Below are positions 18,101 to 24,691 of a stretch of 64,000 bases of DNA, piece after piece. The stretch is from Streptomyces sp. GQFP (GTDB lineage Bacteria; Actinomycetota; Actinomycetes; Streptomycetales; Streptomycetaceae): positions 3,906,001 through 3,970,000 of the forward strand of contig NZ_CP089312.1 of assembly GCF_021545335.1 (NCBI RefSeq), given 5' to 3'. The stretch's first letter is position 1. Every line of letters starts with the position of its first letter. The translations under genes were made by a program, and so were the position numbers. The notes under the pieces are model-generated. The model searched no databases. It was not told the origin of the DNA and saw only the letters and a program-made list of their open reading frames with translations.

Positions 18101-19680
18101 AGACGCTGCTGCTCGACGAGATCGAGGTCCCGGCCTTCGCCGACCACGGCACGGGCAAGCTCGCGCCCGTCCCGTACGGCATCGAGGACCTGCCGGCCGC
18201 CCAGGCGCGCCGCCCGGTCGTCGTCGACTTCTCCACCTTCGGCCATCTGATGATCGGCGGCGCCCCGCGCAGCGGACGCTCGCAGATCCTCCGTACGATC
18301 GCGGCCTCGCTGGCCCGCACCCACTCCACCGCCGACGTCCACCTGTACGGCATCGACTGCGGCAACGGCGCGCTCAACGCGCTGAGCCGGCTGCCGCACT
18401 GCGGGGCTGTCGTCAGCCGTAACCAGACCGAGCGGGTGATTCGGCTGGTCAACCGGCTGAAGGGTGAAATGGCGCGCCGCCAGGACCTGTTGGCGGAGAA
18501 GGGGTTCGCGGACATCGGTGAGCAGCGGGCCGCGTCGGCGGAGGAGGAGCGTCTGCCGCACATCGTGGTGTTGCTGGACCGGTGGGAGGGCTGGGTGCCC
18601 ACCCTCGGCGAGGTCGACCACGGGTCGCTGACCGACGAGTTGACGACGATGATGCGTGAGGGTGCGAGCGTCGGTATCCATCTCGTCCTGACCGGTGACC
18701 GCACGCTGCTGGTCGGCCGGATCGCGACTCTCACGGAGGACAAGTACGGGCTGCGGCTCGCCGACCGCAGCGACTTCTCGACGCTCGGTATCCCGCACCG
18801 CAAGGTTCCGGAGGAGATTCCGCCGGGCCGTGGCTACAAGAACGAGTCCGGTATCGAGACCCAGTTCGCGCTGCTGTCGGAGGACACGACCGGGCAGGGG
18901 CAGGCGGCGGCGATCACGGCGATCGGCGAAGCCGCGGCTGCCCGGGACGCCCAAGTCCCGCGCTCCCGGCGGCCGTTCCGCGTCGACAGCCTGCCGTCGC
19001 GGATCTCGTTCGCGGACGCGTGGGGCATGCGCGACCCGGAGACGTCAGGCTCCCGCCTGTGGGGCCTCGTGGGCATCGGCGGCGACGACATCACGGGCTT
19101 CGGGCCCGATCTCGCGGCGGGCGTACCGACGTTCGTCATCGCGGGGCCTGCGAAATCGGGCCGCTCGACGGTGCTGATGAACTTCGCGCAGTCGTATCTG
19201 TCGCAGGGTGTACGTCTGGTCATCGCCGCGCCGCGTCAGTCGCCGCTCCGTCAACTGGACGGCATGGATGGGGTGTTGAAGATGTACACCGGCGACGACA
19301 TCGACGAGGACGACTTCGAGGAGATCATCGACCAGGCGTCGCTGGAGGAGCCGATCGTGGTCCTCATCGACGACGGGGAGATCCTGGAGGACTGCGACGC
19401 GGCGAGCCAGATGAAGAAGATCGTGTCGCGGGGGGCGGAGCGGGGGCTCGGGCTGGTCATCGCTGGTGACGAGGAGGACGTCTGCAGCGGGTTCAGTGGC
19501 TGGCAGGTCGATGCGAAGAAGGGGCGGCGGGGGATTCTGCTGTCTCCGCAGGAGTCGTCGAGTGGGGATCTGATCGGGGTGCGCATCAACCGGAGCATGG
19601 TGGGTGGGCAGGTCGCGCCGGGTAAGGGGATGTTGCATCTGGGGGATGGGGAGTTGCGTACGGTCGTCATCCCTGGGTGA
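15112..19680 (+). CDS. eccC: Type VII secretion ATPase EccC (FtsK/SpoIIIE family)
   Basis: A 1522-residue secretion motor. The N-terminal beta-rich part (about 1-220) includes an FHA-like region. Two transmembrane helices follow near residues 245-285 (WLMALTPLVGAIVAVAIF, LIMAGLSPIMLF). Three FtsK-like ATPase domains come next. Domain 1 has Walker A GTTGSGKS (711-718) and Walker B VIDEF (D822, E823). Domains 2 and 3 have degenerate P-loops, GGAPRSGRS (about 1049-1057) and AGPAKSGRS (about 1344-1352), with Arg for the catalytic Lys. This is usual in EccC, where domain 1 drives export and the others bind substrate tails. The GTG start has GGGGAGGA upstream. No other ecc gene is in the window. 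Confidence 0.93.
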   Translation: MRLTLTVVDPFGGGTADVVLDADPESTVGDIAQELAKQVGHSGAQIIPLGHHGQVPANNSPLVYVDGYAVDPAANVVGSPLREGAVVSLQDPAGCLPGEPTGLVELRVVGGPVAGFVHRLGVGRYDIGSGPASYIRIDDPEVDARALTLSVATDGTCQVAVHGDKESVTLDGKAIADVEGDSWPLGGQIAIGNSLVELARYTPPNAALKWSEDGVGLDYNRPPRLRAPDRQTKFRLPSPPRDFEARPLPWLMALTPLVGAIVAVAIFGRWYYLIMAGLSPIMLFANYFMDKKHGRKSHAKQVKEYKEQKERIEKDAQDALVAERQDRRHAIPDPATVLSLGTGPRTRLWERRRTDRDHLLLRVGTGQMPSEVVLDDPEQDDHRRQVTWKIEDAPVALSLRSLGVIGMAGPGDSARALGRWAIAQTAALQSPMDVQFYVLSESTAQESWDWVRWLPHTRPSGGQDVNVLIGTDAETVGARIGELTQILDARKKALEQNKRQRASFSDPDIVVVWDGSRRLRSLPGVVKLLREGPDVAMYALCLDAEERFLPGECQAFVVAEPKAEEYADQAHQAQSQPQAVAGGFPSFHAWHNTGSEPDQRARADKLRLRVEEESAERLADVRPDFVSAAWCLRLARSLSALRDISGETEDSALPGSSRLLDVLQLEPPTPDAISARWRMGGQSTMAVIGESYDGPFGIDIRKDGPHGLIAGTTGSGKSELLQTIVAALAVANTPENMTFVLVDYKGGAAFKDCVHLPHTVGMVTDLDAHLVERALESLGAELHRREHILAAADAKDIEDYQDLVRRDPSSHAPVPRLLIVIDEFASMVRDLPDFVTGLVNIAQRGRSLGIHLLLATQRPSGVVSPEIRANTNLRIALRVTDGGESSDVIDSPEAGHISKNTPGRAYVRLGHASLVPFQSGRVGGRRPGAADPAVLMPWSGPLAWDDLGRAALKKPKVEAREEEEITDLKVLVDAVRDANRSLGIPPQHSPWLPALSETLLLDEIEVPAFADHGTGKLAPVPYGIEDLPAAQARRPVVVDFSTFGHLMIGGAPRSGRSQILRTIAASLARTHSTADVHLYGIDCGNGALNALSRLPHCGAVVSRNQTERVIRLVNRLKGEMARRQDLLAEKGFADIGEQRAASAEEERLPHIVVLLDRWEGWVPTLGEVDHGSLTDELTTMMREGASVGIHLVLTGDRTLLVGRIATLTEDKYGLRLADRSDFSTLGIPHRKVPEEIPPGRGYKNESGIETQFALLSEDTTGQGQAAAITAIGEAAAARDAQVPRSRRPFRVDSLPSRISFADAWGMRDPETSGSRLWGLVGIGGDDITGFGPDLAAGVPTFVIAGPAKSGRSTVLMNFAQSYLSQGVRLVIAAPRQSPLRQLDGMDGVLKMYTGDDIDEDDFEEIIDQASLEEPIVVLIDDGEILEDCDAASQMKKIVSRGAERGLGLVIAGDEEDVCSGFSGWQVDAKKGRRGILLSPQESSSGDLIGVRINRSMVGGQVAPGKGMLHLGDGELRTVVIPG

Positions 19681-19873
19681 GGTGGGGGGTGCGGGCGGTA
19701 AGGGTTTTCGCCCCCGCCCCCCCTACCCGTCCCATCCTCGGGGGCTCCGCCCCCGAACCCCCTTGTCCTCAAACGCCGGACGGGCTGAGTGACTCAGCCC
19801 GTCCGGCGTTTGAGGACAAGGCCCGTTCAGGGCCGTAGCGGGGTCTGGGGGCGCAGCCCCCAGGGGACGTCCC
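19681..19873. terminator. Converging terminator region between eccC and the kinase
   Basis: Three hairpins are stacked here. CGGGGGC-tcc-GCCCCCG is at 19739-19755. A perfect palindrome has 30-base arms (19761-19790 and 19792-19821) and a one-base loop; its core reads CAAACGCCGGACGGGCTGA. CTGGGGGC-gca-GCCCCCAG is at 19845-19863. The palindrome is a repeat common at Streptomyces gene ends and should terminate transcription from both sides. Confidence 0.75.
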
Positions 19874-21553
19874 CTACTCCACCCGCGACATCCGAGCCAC
19901 CGGATCCCCCGCCTCCGGGTTGTCCGTCTCGTACTTCAGGTCGTCGCCGACCGGAGTGAGCAGCACCTGGTGTGAACCCGTCGTGCACACGTCCCTGTTC
20001 GACTCGTCGGCGATCGACGTGACGACCAGGTGGGTCGGTGTGACCTCCTTGAGGATCAGTTCGTCGTCGCAGATGCCGCCGATCTGGTCGGTCTGCCGGA
20101 AGGTGCCCAACTTGGCGCCCACGGCGGCCTGTTGCACCGTCACCCGGAACGTCCCCATCGGCAGCGTGCCGTCGAGCGCGACGGCCGGCCCCTCCCAGGT
20201 GCCGACGTAGGACGTGGGGACGGTCATCGTGCCGCTCGCCGGATCCGGCACCGTGCTCGGTGCCGGGCTGCTCTCGGCCTGGCCGGAGTCGCTGTCGGCC
20301 GCCGAGTCGGAGCCGCTCACCGAGTGCCCCTTCTTGTCTCCGCCCGGCAGCAGGTCGAACACGAACACCGAACCCACCGTCACCGCCGCCAGCGCGCCCG
20401 CCACCGCGAGGGCGACCGTGCAGCTCAGCCTCCGTCCACGCCCGCCGGCCACCGGCACCGAGGCCGCCGCCACGCTCACGGAAACCTTGCCAGGCGTACG
20501 GTCGGACGGCTCAGGCTCAGGCACAAGCACAGGCTCCCGTTCCGGCTCCGCGTCCCGAGGCCCCGGCAGGACCTGCCCCGGCATCACCGGCGGCGGCCCG
20601 AACTCCCCCAGCCCTCCTGCCCCTCCCGCCGATGACACCTCCGTCTCCGCAACCTCCAGGTTCAGCAACGCCACCGCACCCCTGCTGACCCGCTCCACCA
20701 CCGCCCCCGGCAGCCACCCACCCGCCACCAGCCGCGCCGCCCCCTCCGGAGCGAGCCGCCGAGCCACCTCACCAGGGGTCGGCCGGGACGCCGGATCCTT
20801 CGCCAGGCACCCCTCCACCACCTCCCGCACCTCCCGCAACTCCCCACCCAAGCCGTCGAGTTCGGGCTCCTCGTGCACGACCTTGTACAGCAACGCCGCC
20901 GACGAATCGCCAGGGAAGGGAGATCTGCCCGTCGCCGCGTACGCCAGTACCGCGCCCAGCGAAAAGACGTCCGCCGCTCCCTCCACCGGCTTGCCGAGGA
21001 TCTGTTCCGGGGACATGTAGCCCGGCGAGCCCACCGACACACCCGTCGACGTCAGGGACGCCGTACCGTCCGTCGCCCGCGCGATCCCGAAGTCGATGAG
21101 GAGTGGACCGTCGAGAGTCAGGAGGACGTTCGACGGTTTCACATCCCGGTGGACCAGGTTCAGCGCGTGAACAGCCGCGAGCGCCTCGCTCAGCCCCGCG
21201 CCCAGTGCCCGTACGGAATCCAGCGGCAGTGGGCCGTCCTCCGTGACCGCCGCCGTCAGCGAGGGGCCGGCCGCGTACGCCGTCGCCACCCACGGCACCG
21301 GGGCGTCCGGATCCGCGTCCAGGACGGGAGCCGTCCACGCCCCGCCCACCCGCCGCGCCGCCTCGACCTCGCGGCGGAACCTGGCCCGGAACTCCTCGTC
21401 GAGCGCGAAATGCGGGTGCACGATCTTGACCGCGACGGTACGGCCGCCCGCGCTGCGCCCCAGATAGACCCGGCCCATCCCGCCCGCACCGAGCCGCCCC
21501 AGCAGCCGGTAGGGCCCCACGACGGCCGACTCACCGACGTCAAGCGGCTGCAT
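19874..21553 (-). CDS. Membrane-anchored serine/threonine protein kinase (PASTA-less)
   Basis: A 559-residue Hanks-type kinase. Landmarks are the glycine loop GRLGAGGMGRV (19-29), catalytic Lys43 in VAVKI, HRDVKPSN with Asp137, DFG Asp154, and GSPGYMSPEQ. After an acidic, proline-rich linker, a single transmembrane helix (VALAVAGALAAVTVGSVFVF) leads to an extracellular domain of about 150 residues with three Cys (GGICDDE, NRDVCTTG) and no PASTA repeats. ATG 21553 is preferred over 21580 because the fold begins there. The external domain is probably a sensor. Substrates are unknown. It converges with eccC and lies just downstream of mqnA on the same strand. Confidence 0.9.
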   Translation of the reverse strand: MQPLDVGESAVVGPYRLLGRLGAGGMGRVYLGRSAGGRTVAVKIVHPHFALDEEFRARFRREVEAARRVGGAWTAPVLDADPDAPVPWVATAYAAGPSLTAAVTEDGPLPLDSVRALGAGLSEALAAVHALNLVHRDVKPSNVLLTLDGPLLIDFGIARATDGTASLTSTGVSVGSPGYMSPEQILGKPVEGAADVFSLGAVLAYAATGRSPFPGDSSAALLYKVVHEEPELDGLGGELREVREVVEGCLAKDPASRPTPGEVARRLAPEGAARLVAGGWLPGAVVERVSRGAVALLNLEVAETEVSSAGGAGGLGEFGPPPVMPGQVLPGPRDAEPEREPVLVPEPEPSDRTPGKVSVSVAAASVPVAGGRGRRLSCTVALAVAGALAAVTVGSVFVFDLLPGGDKKGHSVSGSDSAADSDSGQAESSPAPSTVPDPASGTMTVPTSYVGTWEGPAVALDGTLPMGTFRVTVQQAAVGAKLGTFRQTDQIGGICDDELILKEVTPTHLVVTSIADESNRDVCTTGSHQVLLTPVGDDLKYETDNPEAGDPVARMSRVE

Positions 21554-21607
21554 GACCCCCACCTCTCCCCCGTACAACACCTCGCGGTACCGCGCGCGAC
21601 CAGCAGC

Positions 21608-22456
21608 CTACGGCTCCAGCAACTCCACCTTCACGTCCGACGGGAAGCCCGTCGTCGGGCCCACCCGGCGGGCGAACTCCTGTACGGCCGCCAGCTGCGG
21701 GCCGCCGAAGCGGAAGTCGAGGGTCGTGAAGTAGCGTTCCAGGACCGTCGCGTCGAACTCCTCCCAGCGGGCCGCCTGTTCGGCGACCTTGCCGACCTCC
21801 TCCAGGGAGAGGTCGCGGGAGGCGAGGAACGCCTCGTGGACCTTCCGGGTGAGGGTCGGTTCACGGTCCAAATACTCTCTCCGCGCAGCCCAGACCGCGA
21901 AGACGAACGGCAGGCCCGTCCACTCCTTCCACAGCGCGCCCAGGTCGTGCACCTGGAGGCCGTAGCGCGGGCCGTCGAGGAGGTTGGCGCGCAGGGCCGC
22001 GTCCCCGATGAGGACCGCCGCGTCCGCCTCCTGCATCATCAGGCTGAGATCGGGCGGACACGTGTAGTAGTCAGGTTGTACGCCGTACCGCTCGGCAAGG
22101 AGCAGCTGGGCCAGGCGTACTGAGGTACGGGACGTCGAGCCGAACGCGACCCGTGCGCCGTCCAGGCGGTCCAGCGGGACCTGGGAGACGATCACGCATG
22201 ACATCACCGGGCCGTCGCAGCCGACGGCGATGTCAGGGAAGGCGACCAGGTCGTCGGCGTTGCGGAGGAACTCGACGAGCGTGATGGGCCCGATGTCGAG
22301 CTCGCCGCGCACCAGCCGCTCGCTGAGCTTCTCGGGGGTGTCCTTGGTCAGCTCGAAGTCGAGGAGCGTGCCCGTTCTCGCGAGCCCCCAGTACAGGGGC
22401 AGGCAGTTCAGGAACTGGATGTGGCCGACGCGCGGCCGGGTGCGAGAATTGTCCAC
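21608..22456 (-). CDS. mqnA: MqnA, chorismate dehydratase of the futalosine pathway
   Basis: A 282-residue enzyme of the MqnA/MqnD family (periplasmic-binding-protein-like fold). It removes water from chorismate to give 3-enolpyruvyl-benzoate, the first step of futalosine-dependent menaquinone synthesis. Family marks are the N-terminal VGHIQFLNCLPLYWGL, ELDIGPITLVEFLRN, FGSTSRTSVRLAQLLL and ADAAVLIGDAALRA. It starts at GTG 22456, giving the family's usual length. Its product is used by MqnE, encoded at 37839-39002; the tail-end UbiX/UbiA/UbiD genes are also in the window. mqnB, mqnC and mqnD are not. Confidence 0.93.
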   Translation of the reverse strand: MDNSRTRPRVGHIQFLNCLPLYWGLARTGTLLDFELTKDTPEKLSERLVRGELDIGPITLVEFLRNADDLVAFPDIAVGCDGPVMSCVIVSQVPLDRLDGARVAFGSTSRTSVRLAQLLLAERYGVQPDYYTCPPDLSLMMQEADAAVLIGDAALRANLLDGPRYGLQVHDLGALWKEWTGLPFVFAVWAARREYLDREPTLTRKVHEAFLASRDLSLEEVGKVAEQAARWEEFDATVLERYFTTLDFRFGGPQLAAVQEFARRVGPTTGFPSDVKVELLEP

Positions 22457-22569
22457 ATCGCGAGGCTAACGGGCGTGGGGTACGGTGCACCCTCTCGGGG
22501 GTTGCCCGTAGGGCTGTCAAGACCGCGCGCCGCCTCTCAAACGTCCGGGTGACGTGATCTTGCCCTCTA

Positions 22570-22597
22570 TTGCATTCGCCTGCCCGAGTGCTAAGCT
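22570..22597 (+). promoter_or_regulatory. Candidate promoter of the cold shock gene
   Basis: TTGCAT (22570-22575), a 16-base spacer and TAAGCT (22592-22597) resemble a housekeeping promoter. It would give a leader of about 150 bases before the ATG at 22757, long for this genome but typical of cold shock genes. Confidence 0.4.
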
Positions 22598-22632
22598 CAC
22601 CGCAAGTTGCAGTTTGGTTTCCCTTGCAGTAC

Positions 22633-22663
22633 AGAGCCTGCGGAGCATGTGACCGCGGGCTCT
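22633..22663 (+). promoter_or_regulatory. Stem-loop in the cold shock gene leader
   Basis: AGAGCCTGCGG and CCGCGGGCTCT form an 11-bp stem with one wobble pair and a 9-base loop, followed by a T-rich stretch (CGTCGTTTTC) in an unusually AT-rich leader. It could be an attenuator or a temperature-responsive element; which cannot be told from sequence. Confidence 0.5.
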
Positions 22664-22756
22664 CGTCGTTTTCAGATGAATGCAGTTGTTTACAAGTTTT
22701 TGTTTACACCTTGCAGGTTCTGGAGCAGGGCAACCCTTTGGGCCCAAGGAGGGCTT

Positions 22757-22960
22757 ATGGCTACCGGAACCGTGAAGTGGTTCAACGCCGAAAAGGGCTT
22801 TGGTTTCATTGCCCAGGAAGGCGGCGGCCCGGACGTCTTCGTCCACTACTCCGCGATCAACGCGAGCGGATTCCGCTCCCTCGAAGAGAACCAGGCGGTT
22901 TCCTTCGACGTCACGCAGGGTCCGAAGGGCCCGCAGGCGGAGAACGTCACCCCCCTGTAG
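22757..22960 (+). CDS. Cold shock protein, CspA/ScoF family
   Basis: A 67-residue single cold-shock domain. Both RNA-binding motifs are intact: RNP1 KGFGFIA and RNP2 VFVHYSAI, preceded by GTVKWFNAEK. These small OB-fold proteins bind single-stranded RNA or DNA, melt RNA structure and are abundant in Streptomyces. A strong AAGGAGGGC site lies six bases before the ATG. The long leader with a stem-loop suggests post-transcriptional control. A hairpin at 23031-23063 ends the transcript. Confidence 0.95.
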   Translation: MATGTVKWFNAEKGFGFIAQEGGGPDVFVHYSAINASGFRSLEENQAVSFDVTQGPKGPQAENVTPL

Positions 22961-23030
22961 GTCTTCGGCTCATCTGAGTCCCCGGCTCATCTGAGCCAGA
23001 TACTCTGATCCGGAACGTGTGCAGTACCCA

Positions 23031-23063
23031 AGGAGCTCCGAGCCATCCGGCATCGGAGCTCCT
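23031..23063 (+). terminator. Rho-independent-type terminator after the cold shock gene
   Basis: AGGAGCTCCGA and TCGGAGCTCCT pair perfectly (11 bp) around an 11-base loop, followed by CCTTTCC. A smaller stem, GGCTCA-tc-TGAGCC, lies at 22984-22997 within a direct repeat of CGGCTCATCTGAG. Confidence 0.75.
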
Positions 23064-23161
23064 GCCCTTTCCGGCCCTTCCTTCCCCCAGTCCTTCCCCC
23101 AGCCCTTGCCCCAGTCCCTCCCCCGGCCGCATTGTCAGTGGGTCCCGCTAACCTCCCGCCC

Positions 23162-23821
23162 ATGACCACTGACACCGACTTCGTCGCCGCGACCCGCGTC
23201 TTCTACGACGCCATCGCCGAGGACTACTTCTCCCGCTTCCGTTCCGGGCTCGCCGACCAGCCGCTGGAGCGGGCCGTGCTCGCCGCGTACGCCGAGTTCG
23301 TACGGGGTTCAGGGGGCGGTGGTGGACAGGTCGCCGATCTCGGGTGCGGGCCGGGGTGGGTCACCGCGTTCCTCGACTCGCTCGGGCTGTCGGTGTTCGG
23401 CCTTGACCTGTCGGAGTCGATGCTCGCGGTGGCCCGGCGGGAGCATCCTGGGCTGCGGTTCGAGCAGGGCTCGATGCTGGAGCTGGACCTCGCGGACGGG
23501 GCACTCGCCGGGGTCGTGTCCTGGTACTCGACCATCCACACCCCGGTCGATCGCCTGCCCGCCCTCTTCGCCGAGTTCCGCCGCGTCTTAGCACCGGGCG
23601 GGCATCTGCTGCTCGGCTTCCAGGTCGGGGACGAGCCCAAGCACTTCGACCAGCCCTTCGGACGCCCCGTGTCCATGGACTTCCAGCGCCGCCGGCCCGA
23701 CCGGATCGCCGGACTGCTGACGGCGGCCGGGTTCACCCTCACCTCGCAGACCGTGCGGGAGGCGAACGAGGAGACCGGGGAGTCGTCCCCACAGGCGTTC
23801 CTGATGGCCCGCAAACCGTAG
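23162..23821 (+). CDS. Class I SAM-dependent methyltransferase
   Basis: A 219-residue Rossmann-fold methyltransferase (Methyltransf_11/25 type). Motif I is VADLGCGPGWVTAFL, motif II GLDLSESML, then SMLELDLADGAL and the post-motif VLAPGGHLLLGFQV. The substrate is unknown. ATG 23162 is preferred over GTG 23132. The upstream bases are pyrimidine-rich with no Shine-Dalgarno, and TAACCT sits at 23149-23154, so a leaderless or nearly leaderless message is possible. It converges with the DsbA-like lipoprotein gene. Confidence 0.85.
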   Translation: MTTDTDFVAATRVFYDAIAEDYFSRFRSGLADQPLERAVLAAYAEFVRGSGGGGGQVADLGCGPGWVTAFLDSLGLSVFGLDLSESMLAVARREHPGLRFEQGSMLELDLADGALAGVVSWYSTIHTPVDRLPALFAEFRRVLAPGGHLLLGFQVGDEPKHFDQPFGRPVSMDFQRRRPDRIAGLLTAAGFTLTSQTVREANEETGESSPQAFLMARKP

Positions 23822-23837
23822 GCGTCAGGGGGCCGGC

Positions 23838-24611
23838 TCAGTAGCCGTAGTCCTCCGGGTCCAGGGGCGGCTGGTAGTCCTTGTACTCCTGCCACTCCCC
23901 GGGCCGGTCCTGGATCGCCTGCAGCAGTTCGCCGAAGAGTTTCCCGTCGTACAGCACCCCGCCGATCTCCTCGGGGACCTGGACGTCGTTGATCACGGCG
24001 GTGGGCGTGCCCGGGCCCTTGTGCTGCCTCTTCTGCTCCGCCGTGCCGACGCGTTCGTAGGCGTGCTCGGAGGCGGTCACGAAGGAGCGGTACTTCATGG
24101 TCCTCACCGCCGATTCGAAGGCCGGGGTGCGCAACCCCTGGACCTGTTCGGCCAGTTCGAGGAGGCGGGCGTCGGTGAAGCCGTCGACCGCCTCCTCGGG
24201 CTGGTTGGCGTAGAGCACCTCGTGGTACTCGGCGAACCTGTCGGCGTCCAGGGCGGCCCGGAGCGCGTTGGCCGCCTTCTTCGAGCCGCTGCCGCCGAGT
24301 CTGTCGTCGAGGAAGGAGGCCAGGGTGTACTCGGCCTTCACCTCGCGCCGCAGCACGGCCTGCTGGAGTTCCGGGCCGCCGCCGGTCGTCTCCAACTCCT
24401 CGCAGTACGGGCAGCGCATGTCCTCGTACAGGTGCACGGTCACGTCGGCGGTCGGGTCGCCGACCGTGACGGTCGTGCCGTTCGCCGCGAGCTTCTCCGG
24501 CACCTGCGCCAGGCTGTCGTACGGCTCCGCGTACCGCTGCCCGCACCCCGCGACGAGCGACATGCCCACCACAGCCGCCGCACACACCGCGGCCATCCCC
24601 CTGTTTCGCAC
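23838..24611 (-). CDS. DsbA-like thioredoxin-fold lipoprotein
   Basis: A predicted extracytoplasmic thiol oxidoreductase of 257 residues. It has a signal sequence with lipobox LVAGC (lipidated Cys about 23), then a Thioredoxin_4/DsbA-like domain with the active-site CPYC (about 67-70) in YEDMRCPYCEELE. The late TPTAVINDVQV segment is the cis-Pro loop. GTG 24611 is chosen because GGGAGG lies six bases upstream; the open frame continues to a TTG at 24629. A role in disulfide formation of exported proteins is inferred; partners are unknown. Confidence 0.88.
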   Translation of the reverse strand: MRNRGMAAVCAAAVVGMSLVAGCGQRYAEPYDSLAQVPEKLAANGTTVTVGDPTADVTVHLYEDMRCPYCEELETTGGGPELQQAVLRREVKAEYTLASFLDDRLGGSGSKKAANALRAALDADRFAEYHEVLYANQPEEAVDGFTDARLLELAEQVQGLRTPAFESAVRTMKYRSFVTASEHAYERVGTAEQKRQHKGPGTPTAVINDVQVPEEIGGVLYDGKLFGELLQAIQDRPGEWQEYKDYQPPLDPEDYGY

Positions 24612-24691
24612 TTCCTGCCTCCCCAGCAATCAGCATGACCCTAGGTCATGTTCATGCCGAACGCACAGAAATAACGGTGACGGAGCGACGG

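Noticed and set aside
15559..18954. 1131-codon open frame antisense to eccC
   Set aside because: High-GC shadow of a long gene; Arg/Gly/Val-rich with no domain and no ribosome binding site, while the plus strand encodes a clear EccC.
19681..19873. Palindrome-rich gap as an insertion sequence end
   Set aside because: No transposase, no target duplication; the sequences fit known Streptomyces terminator repeats.
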